A stretch of 14,343 nucleotides of DNA from Dinochytrium kinnereticum (Eukaryota > Chytridiomycota > Chytridiomycetes > Chytridiales > Chytridiaceae), in the NCBI GenBank assembly GCA_027604005.1, contig JADGJT010000502.1, positions 1-14,343 on the forward strand, given 5' to 3'. The notes under the pieces were generated by a model. The model made no database searches, was not told the origin of the DNA, and worked only from the letters and a program-made list of their open reading frames with translations. A program made the translations under genes and the position numbers. Each line of letters begins with the position of its first letter. The first letter of the stretch is position 1. Below, piece by piece: positions 1-9,257 of this stretch.

Positions 1-5
1 TCTGT

Positions 6-1817
6 TTAATGGTAGACATCACGAGTCATAGATTGCTGAAGACTATGAGTAACCTTCTTTGTCTCCCGGCTCATCGTCACGAACCATGTATTCTGAAAAA
101 AAATAAGCAATTCAAAGAAGAGGCATAAGAGATCAAAATCAAAATCAGAGTAAGAACGACAGAAAGAGAAAAAATAAACAAAGAAGGGAACGTTTCAATG
201 CTCTCATAACTCGCGCCTTAAAAGGAATCAACTCAAAACATTAATCACAAAAAAGGAGAAAACAGCAGCGCAACAAAAAGGAGGAAAGCCAATCCCCCCC
301 CCCTACACCCACCTCAAACCCACAAACGATATACCACTTTGACATTTGTATCTTCACCTCCCTAGTCAAGATGCTCAGATCAACAATAGCCTCCGCGTCC
401 CGCAGCTCAAGCCAAAACACTACCGACCCAGTATCAGCATCCCAAACCACCACGACATCATCATTCGTGAAGCAAGCAACGCTCCTCCCGCACACCGCAA
501 CATCAAGAGCATCCACATGATGAAACGTCCTGATGCATCGTAAAGACGGTATATCCCACACCCTCACAGTCATATCCTCTCCTCCTGTCGCAACCGTGTC
601 AAGACCATTGGAGCCTAAGCAGACCAGTGGAAGCAGGTGACCTTCAAGATGGTGAACCGGGGGGCCAGAGGTTTTGCATACTGCCAGGTTCTTGACGGAT
701 ATCCAACAGATATGCTCGCCGCAGAGACGAAGGTTGACGGCGTACCCACTTTGAAAAAAATAATCAGGTTTAGCTTCCTTTTTATGCATTGAGGTTTGGA
801 AAGTGAGGGGTTTGTCTTTCGCTCGTTCTTTTCTCTCTCTCCCACTCTCTCTCTTTCTTTTCTCTCATTACCTCTCTGCGTTCGTCGGTTGGCCACAATG
901 CATCACGTATCGCCGTTGGCGGGATAATGCTGTCCCTCGATTTTCCCAGACCAGAGCACGACGCTTAGCAACATCCTTGATCAAGGGCTCCTCAACAATA
1001 TCGAACCGAAACCGGCCGTTGTGAACGTTCCTTGAAACAATAAAAAAAGAAGAAAAGAAGGAGAAAAGCAGATTAAGAAATCAGATGCCAGGAACGTGCA
1101 GCATCATTCCCATAACAAAGAAGCAAAGGAAAAAGGAGGGCAAAAAATCACGAACGGGAGCGATCACCCCAAGGAGCAACAGAAAGCAACGGTACCCATT
1201 AGAAAAGAAAGAGAGAGAAAAAATATTACCAGCATTCCTCATAGTACCTTCCCCAATCCAGTCCCGCCGTACCCCCCCCAACCTCATCACCAAGCTCCCC
1301 TCCAAGATCGGAAGGGTGCCCGAAATCCTTCCGAACAGCACCCTTCCAGATGTGCTGCGAGCAGTCCCTGCAGAGCGCATGCGTCCTCCGGCAAGCCCTT
1401 GACAGCAGCGCCACAGAGAGCCCGTCAAGATGCGCAAAGATCTGCAGAAGAATGATGTCTGGAAGGGTCTAATCACTTGAGTGAGCGGAATGGCTTGATA
1501 AAGGTTGAGGAGCAGTTGATGAGCCTGTTCACCTTAAAGTCTATGTAAGAGCCGTTCTGATGCATGCGGCCAGCGGGAGGTGGCGCCTGAGTGTCGTTGG
1601 TTCGGAGTTTGGCGGCAGCGGTGGCCAGAGACCGATCGTGGATCATTCGAAGCGCTCTTTTGAGCCGGCTTCCGGCTGCATCGACCGCCGCGGCATCAGG
1701 GGAGGCATCAGAGGCCTGGTCAGAATGCGCCGGCGCCGCAGCGTTGACGGCCAAAGCGCTGGCAGCAGGCTCAAGAACGTCCAGAAGGCCAGCGAGAAAG
1801 TCACCCTCGTCCAGCAT
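6..1817 (-). CDS. F-box protein with a short WD-repeat region (5 exons)
   Basis: Probable substrate-recognition subunit of an SCF-type (Skp1-cullin-F-box) ubiquitin ligase; this role is inferred from the domains. Exons by eye: 1817-1533, 1468-1230, 1030-872, 748-313 and 92-6. They total 1206 bases in one frame, giving 401 residues. All introns are GT...AG, with phases 0, 2, 2 and 0. Residues 1-95 are Ala/Asp-rich and probably disordered. The F-box starts near residue 96 (TLPDIILLQIFAHLDGL, then ALLSRACRRTHALCRD), followed by a typical YYEECW element. WD-type strands lie at about 262-373, with GGEDMTVRVWD and VVVVWDADTG as the clear blade ends. I count only about three blades, too few for a closed propeller. 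The ATG at 1817 is preferred because the bases before it look like a leader; an in-frame ATG pair at 1913/1910 would add 32 residues. The last intron could instead begin at 357, which would drop 15 residues. The substrate is unknown. Confidence 0.8.
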
Positions 1818-2500
1818 GTTGGTTGAATTTGAGTGATGATTTTTTGGACAGGCGACATCGACACTACCACCACCACCAGCGAGACGGCAACCAACGGCGT
1901 CAACGTGCATCATGGACGTGGCAGGCAGGCGTCAAGCGCAGATGGACTCGCAGATGAACGACATGGAGCGGTTGGCATCCTTTCCATCTTGGATGAAGCA
2001 TTCTTTTTACGATATTGATGTTTCTTCTTGAAAAAGAACAAGGGGGGAAAGAGAATCAAACAGGAGTGGTGGCAACCAGTCGAGTGGGGACGAAAAGAAC
2101 TTAATTTAAAGCTATGGGTCTGATAAGGACGAAGAAGCATAAAATAATATAAGAAAAAGGAACAGAGGACAGGCAAAACGGTCGGGTGAAATACAAGTGG
2201 TGGTGTTCAAACGCAATTAATGGGGAAGAGGGGGGAGGAGGGGAGTGAAGGGATAATAATGCTAGAGGAAGAGAGCTCATAAAAGAGGAGGGTTTGGGGA
2301 AACTCCATTCAGTAAAGTGTTCAAAACGGCACATGGCAAAGATAAATCGACCATTCCAGAGGCGAAGAAGCCCCGGTCCTATACAACAACACCACAAGAC
2401 AGCTTAAGTGCTTGACCTGCCTCTGTCTAACGGTGTTTGGCCCGCCTTTGGCGCTCCGCTGAATAAAAGCTACCATCCCGCCCGTCTGCTCGCGCCCCGA
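1818..2500. other. Intergenic region between two minus-strand genes
   Basis: This stretch holds the upstream region and leader of the F-box gene and the 3' flank of the disordered-protein gene at 2501-3772. Short open frames exist on both strands (for example 1910-2176 on minus), but their composition is low-complexity and none is convincing. On the minus strand there is an AT-rich TTTTATGA element near 2277-2284, a possible but unproven TATA-like site. No RNA gene or mobile element was seen. Confidence 0.5.
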
Positions 2501-3772
2501 CTATTCCTTTGTCTGTCGCTGCTTTAGACGTTCAATCTCATCGATCCCAAATTGAGGCCCATACTTCCTCTTAACCATCACCGGCTTAACATAGAGCGGA
2601 AGCGCAACGACCCTGAGCTCCTCCTCGTCGTCATCCGACCCGCTGGAATCATTCTCCCTTATCGAGTCCACCGCATCTGTAATCGTTGACGGCGACAGAG
2701 GTGTTGGCGATCGATCCGTTGGCCTCACAATGGGTGACGGCGTCCTCGGAGATCCGAAATGAGCAGAGTAAGCGTCACAAAGATGGTTTAAGATGGGTGA
2801 GGGAGTTCGAGGGGATCCAGATGCCGTGGTTCGCTCGGCGGCATCAACGTCGTCCTCGGAAAACGCAGCGTCATCGTCTGAGAAAAGGGCCGCGATTGCG
2901 GCCATCTCCTGCTCCACGATGGATTCGGAATGGGGGGGGGAAGCTTTGGCTGATGTTGTTGATTCTGTTGGTCCATTTTGGCGATGTGGAGGAGGGGATG
3001 GTGTTGGGTTCTGGCTGTGGCGAGAGCTGCCTGTTGAAGCTTCTGGCTGCTGGTGGTTCTGTACATGTAGGCTGGGGAAGGAACGTTCCGTGGGAGATGG
3101 ATTTGGTGACGGAAGGGGTGACCCGTCTGAAGCGAAAGCAACGGCTGCTATGGTCGCTAAAACTTCGGGTTCTCCGTCATATGGTGCCGGTTTTGACGAG
3201 GAGGCCTCAGTGAGAGAAGCCTCACCTTTCTGCCGCTTATTGGAACCTTCAGGTCCCTCAGGCGATGGAGAAGCATCAACTTGTCCTGACCCATTCTCAT
3301 CCCGTTGCTTCCTCTTTGAAGCTCCACCGTCCTCCAGCAGCCCTTGATGCTGCTGGTTCCGCAGAGCGACCAAAGACCCCTTCAACTTCGGCAAATCAGC
3401 TCCACAAACCACCTCCGCCGATGCTGCTGCTGGTAAACCCACCGCACCCTCCTCCCTGAGCCCATCAACGTCAAGGTTCCATCGGCTCTGGTCCTCTTCC
3501 GATTCGACCATCCACCCGGCAGCCCCATCGTGTCCGTGTAGCCTTGTCTTCTCCTGAATCAATCCCGAGGGATGTCGGTTCATGCCGTCGTCCTGTCTCG
3601 CCGGCGCCGACGGCTTTGGCCGGTGGGGCGTCGTCCTGTTCAGCAGCTTCAGCGACTGCATGTCACACCGCCTGGAGGTAAATGCACCGTCGTCGTCCTG
3701 ACAGAAATTCACGCAGTCCGTCCCTCGACTGCAGTTTTTTTTCCTTCGGACGCTGGTCGAGCGAACGAGCAT
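2501..3772 (-). CDS. Hypothetical disordered Ser/Pro-rich acidic protein, probably nuclear
   Basis: Single open frame of 423 residues from the first in-frame ATG (3772). The frame stays open upstream to an in-frame TGA at 3857-3859 without another ATG, so a short upstream exon cannot be excluded. I do not recognise the family. The protein is low-complexity: rich in Ser, Pro, Asp and Glu, with many SP and TP dipeptides that could be sites for proline-directed kinases. Basic patches (RRKKN near the N-terminus; SKRKQR and NKRQKGE in the middle) suggest nuclear localisation. A nine-residue motif GSPRTPSPI occurs twice (DNA 2818-2792 and 2755-2729). An acidic run SDDDEEE precedes a less biased C-terminal end (VKPVMVKRKYGPQFGIDEIE, then RLKQRQTKE). 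That end looks like the part most likely to be conserved. The frames of similar length on the plus strand are antisense shadows. Function unknown. Confidence 0.65.
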   Translation of the reverse strand: MLVRSTSVRRKKNCSRGTDCVNFCQDDDGAFTSRRCDMQSLKLLNRTTPHRPKPSAPARQDDGMNRHPSGLIQEKTRLHGHDGAAGWMVESEEDQSRWNLDVDGLREEGAVGLPAAASAEVVCGADLPKLKGSLVALRNQQHQGLLEDGGASKRKQRDENGSGQVDASPSPEGPEGSNKRQKGEASLTEASSSKPAPYDGEPEVLATIAAVAFASDGSPLPSPNPSPTERSFPSLHVQNHQQPEASTGSSRHSQNPTPSPPPHRQNGPTESTTSAKASPPHSESIVEQEMAAIAALFSDDDAAFSEDDVDAAERTTASGSPRTPSPILNHLCDAYSAHFGSPRTPSPIVRPTDRSPTPLSPSTITDAVDSIRENDSSGSDDDEEELRVVALPLYVKPVMVKRKYGPQFGIDEIERLKQRQTKE

Positions 3773-4526
3773 CAATGCCTCCGGTTGAATTCCCGCATTT
3801 TTGCGCTGATCACTGGTCCCTTTCCTTAGGGAATTGCTCAAACGCCTGCCGCAATATCATCCGTGATAGAGCGAACGTGTTTTTGACATACCTAAACTGA
3901 CCTGACCTGTTTAGACATACACGGCTTGGACCATGCCTTCATCTCGAGAGGACTGGGGGGCTAACGGTGAATCTCGCATTGTTCTCGTGCCAAGCCCTCT
4001 CAACCAGCGAAAAGGAGAATGGGGAAGAGAGTAGGGGTCCCGCTGAAAGCGCGGATTTGGACGGGAAATCCAAAGGGGTCCAAGCTTTTAATCAGGTTGC
4101 TCAGAGATTGAACAAAGGAGAGGAGGACCGAGGCTCAGAAGCGCGCGCATCTATGACCTTGTAGATCTTTTGTGATTCTGCAGAGGGACTTCTTGGGTTT
4201 TCTGCGAGACATCGCTACCCACCTCCCAACTATGAAGAGATTGACAGAGAATCAGGCGAGTTCATTGTTTGTCCGCTTCCTTTGGTAAGATAATGCAGAT
4301 GGGTGGCGTCCATTGCGTGCGAAAGGCGTTGTGCAGATCTTGAACATCCCCCGCTCCTCGGCCATTATCACCATGATGACACCCATTTCAACTCTTAAGC
4401 GCGTTATCCCGCTTATCTTTTCATCGCCTCATCGCGTCCCCATCTCTCCTTCCTACACTTGATCAAAGGAAAGCGAGTGAACAATCCTCAGACCAAAGCC
4501 TTTCAACCAATTCATAGCAGGCCCAG
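3773..4526. promoter_or_regulatory. Divergent intergenic region (disordered-protein gene and paralogue A)
   Basis: About 750 bases separate the start of the minus-strand gene ending at 3772 from the ATG of array gene A at 4527, so both promoters must lie here. A CCAAT sequence at 4507-4511 is too close to the ATG to be a normal upstream box. A short plus-strand open frame at 3967-4164 begins with GTG and has no coding character I trust. No clear TATA box, RNA gene or mobile element was seen. Confidence 0.45.
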
Positions 4527-5464
4527 ATGTCCAACACCACCGTCATCCCCCCTCCGGTCGCAGCTCCCGTGTTCAGGGGGTCCATTCCAACCACCGCGTA
4601 TGATCGTACTAATTTTGGCATCATGGCGGCCGGGTTCTCGTTGGCACTGATATTGAAGGTGCGTTATACCGATATCCTTTACCCTTTCAGTCTGTCGTGT
4701 TGTTTTTGTTTTTTGTTTTTTGGCCCGAATCCCTGCCATTTGGTTTGACGGTTCAGCTGCATGAGGCCATGCTCATCTACTGCAGTGCAGAACCAGTGCT
4801 TTTAAATGCTTACCCTACTGCATGTCATTACAATCCTCCCCCATACCTGTATGCAGTTTGGCGCGACACTCACCACGAGGAAGCTCCGAGGCACGGACTC
4901 ACTGGCGTGCGGGGTCATGATAGGGTGGCTTATCTACATTGTCATTCAGCTTGTGAGTTGGACCTGTCTGCATCGCGTGCTTCTTTCACTCCCCAGCAGT
5001 AGTCTGACCACACATCTCCAGATTGACTTGTGGACAAAGAGGACGATAGGTCCCATATTTAATTTCCAATGGGCCCTCAACGTCGTGACGATCCCGTAGG
5101 CACTTCAAACCGCGACACAACTGTCATTACATCTAACTTCAAACCTCTCCTCCTTCATACTTGTAGCTACTCTGTCACCCTTGTCGCCGTTCTCCATCTC
5201 AGCGTACTCCGCAGCGCCGCGCTCTCCGGCTTTGGCCAGGCCCTCAGAAAACGTTTTGAGTTGGTCGGCCTGATGGTGGTGATAGGAATCTTGCTCATCC
5301 GGTTGGTCAGAACTGGATTCATATTCTACCAGACCACACAGTCGAGCCCTGTTCCGGCCTTGTCGACCAATTCAACGACTCTGCAGGTCGGCGTTGATGA
5401 ACACATTCCTTACTTTGCTTGCCGTGATCTTTTAGAGTTTAACCTCGTTTGTTTGTTTGTTTTT

Positions 5465-5495
<31 letters not shown>

Positions 5496-5993
5496 ACTAG
5501 ATCATTACCTTGATGCCCGCTCTGTTCCTCCGATTCATTTTGGACGTGTGGTCACTTTTTAACCTTTACCGCTGCCGTGTCAAGTACGTCGAACAAGCAG
5601 GCAAGGAGGCCTTCAACATCATCATCATATCTCTGTAAGAACCGCCACATTATCGTCAGTCAACCTAACCATATCTTTCCTCACCCAACACAAAGCCTGA
5701 TCGAGTTTGTCCTGTCCATGCTGGCCATTATAGTTGGCATGCAAGAAGCACTTGTGACGCCAGGTGACCGACTGGCCTTCATGGACTGGCTCTTATTCTC
5801 ATGGTGCCTTGCCTCCTGGGTCGAGCAGAGACCACTGTACATGCTTATCTTTGGCATGAAGATCACCACCTCTTCTCACAGTGAGAATGGGAGCACCCAT
5901 GGAGCAGGCACGGCCAAGAGCGCCAACACCAACAGGGATATTGAGAGCGGGCATGCGCATAGCATCAAATCTGGGAAGGTTGGGAAGGCTTAG
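4527..5993 (+). CDS. Seven-TM-like multipass membrane protein, paralogue A (6 exons)
   Basis: First gene of a three-member tandem family; I do not recognise the family. Exons: 4527-4658, 4857-4952, 5022-5095, 5167-5386, 5501-5634 and 5696-5993. Together they are 954 bases, 317 residues, with intron phases 0, 0, 2, 0 and 2. Exon borders were fixed by alignment with B and C. Predicted membrane segments are near residues 30-49, 59-80, 92-115, 133-155, 175-197, 213-237 and 247-271. Loops 1/2 (TTRKLRG), 3/4 (QALRKRFE) and 5/6 (RCRVKYVEQAGKEA) are basic. Sequons sit at the N-terminus (NTT) and in loop 4/5 (NST). This fits N-outside, C-inside topology, as in G-protein-coupled receptors, but no known receptor motif was identified. 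The most conserved blocks are LRGTDSLA, RLVRTGFIF and FMDWLLFSWCLASWVEQRPL. The tail after about residue 272 is hydrophilic and rich in Ser, Gly, His and Lys. The ATG is supported by the matching start MSN-T in paralogue C (MSNTT versus MSNAT). Confidence 0.85.
5466..5494 (+). repeat. (CTTT)n microsatellite in intron 4 of paralogue A
   Basis: About seven CTTT units form the polypyrimidine tract just upstream of the TAG acceptor at 5498-5500. The run may vary in length between strains and could influence recognition of this acceptor. Confidence 0.9.
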
Positions 5994-6968
5994 AAGTGTG
6001 AGCCTCAACGTGAAACGACCCCTCTTGTTTCCGTCGGTGTTAGTGACTTTGAATCATTAGTTTGTAGTTTATCTCTCGATAGAGGCGGGTGAGGCATCGG
6101 TTGGCCCCTTGGTGTCCGCAGTCAATAAAATGAATGGCACTTCTTTCAAATATACTTGAATGCGGGACTTTAGGACGCACCACTTGACCCTTCCAACTGC
6201 ATCATTGAAGCCTGAATGGAAAGGTTTCCTGAAAGCGCCGCGTTAAGCTCTTGTTGACCCCCCAAAGTCATCGTTGCTATGAATATCATGGACCTGCTCC
6301 AGTGAAGCTGGCGTAAAACCCTTACCTGCCTCACGCGATCTCAGTCGCTCAATGAAGATGATATTGGCATTGTGCTGGAGGGCCTGCAGTGTAGGAGCAC
6401 TGCACAAGCCTCCACTGTGAATAATGCTTGGTTGCCAGCCTGAATCTACCGTTTAACCTTGACCGCCTACACGAGTCTAGCAGTGAAGCCTGCCACTCGC
6501 CAACACTTTGTTTTACCACCACCTCACACTGCCGCGCTCGTATCTGCCCGTCATCATGTGTTGGATGTGGACGCAGTAGACTGCAGGCAGAGGACTGTTC
6601 TTTTCAAATCCCAAGCATTCAAGGGCCCCATTCAGTATCGGGGCGGGTAGATGTTGAGTCGCTGGCTTTCTGATCCGATCTCATTCACCCCTCAAGGACC
6701 AATGGTCAAAACGAGAGCGCATCTAATTTGCGTCGGGATTCTTAGGTCCAGCTTGGTCAATCTCTCTGACCAGCCAACTGTCTCAGCAGACCAAACCATT
6801 CGAAGCCTCGCTTCGGATTGCACCCGAGAGCAGTGGAATCAGCACGTACGCGCATGGAGATCCTCAATTGATGCGTAAATCCCTTTCACTGCAGCTGCTG
6901 ACGGTCGATCCAACGTTCTTGCTGCACGCTTCTGCTCGACTGCTTGGATCCTCTTTTCATCGCGAGGC
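5994..6968. other. Intergenic region between paralogues A and B
   Basis: Nearly 1 kb containing the 3' flank of A and the 5' flank of B. Short plus-strand frames at 6428-6673, 6459-6650 and 6651-6878 are open, and the 6459-6650 frame has a mildly coding look. None has a credible ATG with splice partners, and none resembles the array family. A CCAAT box lies at 6699-6703, upstream of B. I searched for a first exon of B like the N-termini of A and C and did not find one. Confidence 0.5.
6124..6129 (+). terminator. Probable poly(A) signal of paralogue A
   Basis: A canonical AATAAA lies about 130 bases after the stop codon of A, a normal distance for a fungal 3' untranslated region. This is pattern evidence only. 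Confidence 0.5.
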
Positions 6969-8175
6969 ATGTTGGAGCGGAATGGCTTTGGTATCTTGGC
7001 TGCGGGTTTTGCGCTTGCGTTTCTGTTCAAGGTTGTCTTTCGATTCGTGGGGGGTGGGATGTTTACCTTCTCTTACTCAACAGTTTGGCCTCATCCTCTT
7101 GACGAGAACGTTTCGCGGAACCGATGCCCTGGCGGGTGCGATCTTGGGCGGCTGGTTTATCTACATCATCATTCAGCTGGTTGGTTTAAGCCTCCTTTCC
7201 TCGTTTCCCCCCCCCCCCCCCAAACCCTCATTTCACAGTTCTCGCACAACGCGACATGTTTAACGCGATAAACAAGATTGATCACTGGACAAAGAGACAA
7301 GAGGCCAGCATCCCCAACTTTATCTACGCGACGGCTGGCTCCACAGTCCTCTACAGCATGACCCTTTGCGCGGTCCTTTACTGCAGCTTCATCCGAGCGT
7401 CGGCGTTGTCGGGGATGGGGGCGTCGATGCGGAGACGGTTTGAAGTCACCGGGTGGCTTGTGGTTGGGCTGATGTTTGCTGCACGGCTGGTGAGAACCGG
7501 GCTCATTTTTAGGGACGTTGCCATGAACGCCCCAGAGATCTTCCTTCAACCCTCAATAACCGCCATCCAGGTATACTCTTGTTCTTTATCTTCAAAGAGA
7601 TTCGCGGTTTTAACTAATACGCTTGACCTTCTTTTGCAGATTCTCACTCTTGTTCCGACACTTTGCATACGGGTTTTATTGGATAGCTGGACCCTTTGCA
7701 ATCTTTACCGATCTCGGGTCAAGTACGTCGAGCAGACTGGAAGGGAGGCCTTTGCGATAATCACGGGCTCTTTGTGAGAACATTCATTTCTGTTCTTCAA
7801 CAGCTTCCAATGATGCATAGATTGTGTGCAAGCCTCCACTAACCCTTTATGGCCCATTCCCCCTCCCCCCCACAAAAAAAAAAAAGAGCCATCGAAAGCC
7901 TCCTATCCATCATCGCCATCACAGTTGGCGTGCAGGAAGCCATGTCATATCAGGGCCATAAACTGGCATACATGGATTGGCTCCTCTTTTCGTGGTGCCT
8001 CGGTTCCTGGATAGAACAGCGACCCCTCTACATGCTAATCCTCAACGCTGAGGTTGCCCCAGAGGCAATCGAAACCGCAGCCTCACGCGACCGATTGGCA
8101 TGCTCAGCGGCAACGACGCTAGGAAGAGCATCGGTGATTAGTCAAAGAACGAGGCTTTTGGCTGATACGGTGTGA
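6969..8175 (+). CDS. Seven-TM-like membrane protein, divergent paralogue B (5 exons)
   Basis: Second array member. Exons: 6969-7031, 7084-7179, 7277-7570, 7640-7773 and 7887-8175. They make 876 bases and 291 residues without an internal stop. The seven hydrophobic segments and the family blocks are kept: FGILAAGFALA, FRGTDALAGA, KYVEQTGREAF and YMDWLLFSWCLGSW. Exon 3 (294 bases) equals exons 3+4 of A or C (74+220), so one phase-2 intron is missing exactly. B starts at an ATG about 23 residues downstream of A's start, so it lacks the N-terminal extension with its sequon; the loop 4/5 sequon is also absent. The C-terminal tail is unlike those of A and C. Splice sites are weak: donors GTTGTC and GTTGGT, an AAG acceptor at 7274-7276, and a last acceptor preceded by a run of A instead of pyrimidines. 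It may be a functional divergent copy or an early pseudogene; the intact frame favours the former. Confidence 0.75.
7207..7221 (+). repeat. Poly-C tract in intron 2 of paralogue B
   Basis: Fifteen consecutive C bases lie inside the intron between B exons 2 and 3 (7180-7276). The tract may partly serve as the pyrimidine tract for the AAG acceptor at 7274-7276. Its exact length is prone to sequencing error, but this does not affect the coding frame. Confidence 0.85.
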
Positions 8176-8666
8176 AGGAGCGCGCATGGTTGCTGTTTTC
8201 TCGCCTCTGTCACAAGGAAGAGGGAAAAGGACTGTCATCATTTTAGATTCACGCTGGAGCCAACCTTCTCCTGTGTGGTCTTTGGACATGTACGCATCGA
8301 AAGCTCTCGACAGGCAGGACCATTGTCGATATCAGAGATCAAGGAAGCATGGCTTGAGCACACTTGCTTGCAGAGATGGCTGCCAGTCTTTCACTTTTGC
8401 AATAAAGGAGAGGCCAAAACATTTGGTGGTGCTCGTCTCCTTGTCATTTGCCGATAATGCTGTTATTTATAGTTCTTTATTTTGCTGGTCTTAAAAACTC
8501 GTTCCGATTTTTGTTTTCGTGGGGTTCTTTAAAGTCTGTCTTGGTCTGCGACGGGAGGGGAGGGAGACGTTGTGTTTGGAACCACTGTCATTCATGCGTC
8601 ACGGACCACTCACCAGCTCGGAGACTCCTGCCCCTCCAACGTGTCCAGAATGCTGGATCGTGAATC
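8176..8666. other. 3' flank of paralogue B
   Basis: This stretch follows the B stop codon and contains its likely 3' untranslated region and poly(A) signal. Plus-strand frames at 8186-8494, 8275-8457 and 8448-8663 are open but overlap each other. The 8275 frame begins with GTG rather than ATG. No gene can be supported here with confidence, though an upstream exon of the candidate gene at 8667 could be hidden. Confidence 0.4.
8401..8406 (+). terminator. Probable poly(A) signal of paralogue B
   Basis: A canonical AATAAA about 225 bases downstream of the B stop codon. This is pattern evidence only. Confidence 0.45.
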
Positions 8667-9257
8667 ATGTTTAGCGTAGCTTCCTCCACTAGCATTGTCT
8701 CTCTTCACCTTCTTACCAGCCTTCCCACGATGGCTACGCGCAATCACGTCCTTAACGCCGACTTCTTTTTCCGTCTCTACCAGTCCACTGATCGGTCCAG
8801 CCTCGCAGTTCGTATCTATCGTGAATCCCTTACTGGCGGGCGTCGACCTGGCTCTTTGGTGTTTTCCTCCCAACTTTGTGTTGAGGGGGTGGAATGGATT
8901 CGATGGTTCTGTGCGGGGCAACAGCCCTCGTGGGACATTTACAGCAACGGGCTGGATGTAGAACTCACCCCAAATGTTTGCAGAGAGGTCAAGCGCACCC
9001 TATATCTGCACAGACACGTCTGGCTGGTTCGAACAATTATGGAGGAGACTCATGTTGAGCCGGAGCCTGGTCGTGTACGTGATGTGATTTCTTTTTTGCC
9101 GTTCCTTCCTCTCGCGTAGATATTCCTCTTATTGCCATTACCCGCTGCCCTGGCATCATCAGTTGCTCTGTCTGATCCCGCTTTCCAGTTTCTGTTCTGC
9201 CTTCTGTTTACGTTTAACATCCTTGTGCTCAGAATGCCTACCTTATTAGTCCAATAG
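8667..9257 (+). CDS. Candidate small gene between paralogues B and C, unknown function
   Basis: An ATG-initiated frame runs from 8667 to a TAG at 9117-9119, giving 150 codons; an internal ATG lies at 8730. The third codon position is mostly C or T, as in genes A and C, which favours real coding on this strand. A GTACGT donor at 9075 and an acceptor ending in TAG at 9119 would remove a 45-base intron containing the stop. The frame would then continue to 9257, giving 181 residues. The added part is strongly hydrophobic (IFLLLPLPAALASSVAL, then FLFCLLFTFNILVL) and could form one or two membrane segments. A longer intron to the CAG at 9188 is also possible. I recognise no family and no convincing similarity to A, B or C. 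The opposite strand is also open through most of this region, so the strand is not certain. It could be a lineage-specific gene, a decayed gene or a chance frame. Confidence 0.35.

Noticed and set aside
1350..1480. Apparent frameshift within the F-box
   Set aside because: My first reading dropped one base; on re-reading, the exon starting at 1468 encodes the F-box in a single open frame.
2686..3347. Long plus-strand open frames opposite the 2501-3772 gene
   Set aside because: Antisense shadows of a GC-biased, low-complexity coding region; composition (Trp/Gly/Cys-rich) is not protein-like.
6459..6650. Plus-strand open frame between A and B with a mildly coding look
   Set aside because: It starts with TTG, has no splice partners that join it to B, and matches nothing in the array family. 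It may be part of the B leader or chance.
8610..9005. Minus-strand open frame (about 130 codons) antisense to the candidate gene at 8667
   Set aside because: It uses exactly the complementary triplets of the plus frame, has no ATG in a good position, is stopped by an in-frame TAG at 9003-9005, and has many A-ending codons unlike the other genes here. Kept only as an alternative in the findings.
9010..9040. GGTTCGAAC, resembling a tRNA B box
   Set aside because: No A box, no acceptor stem or cloverleaf could be formed around it; it lies within the candidate coding frame.
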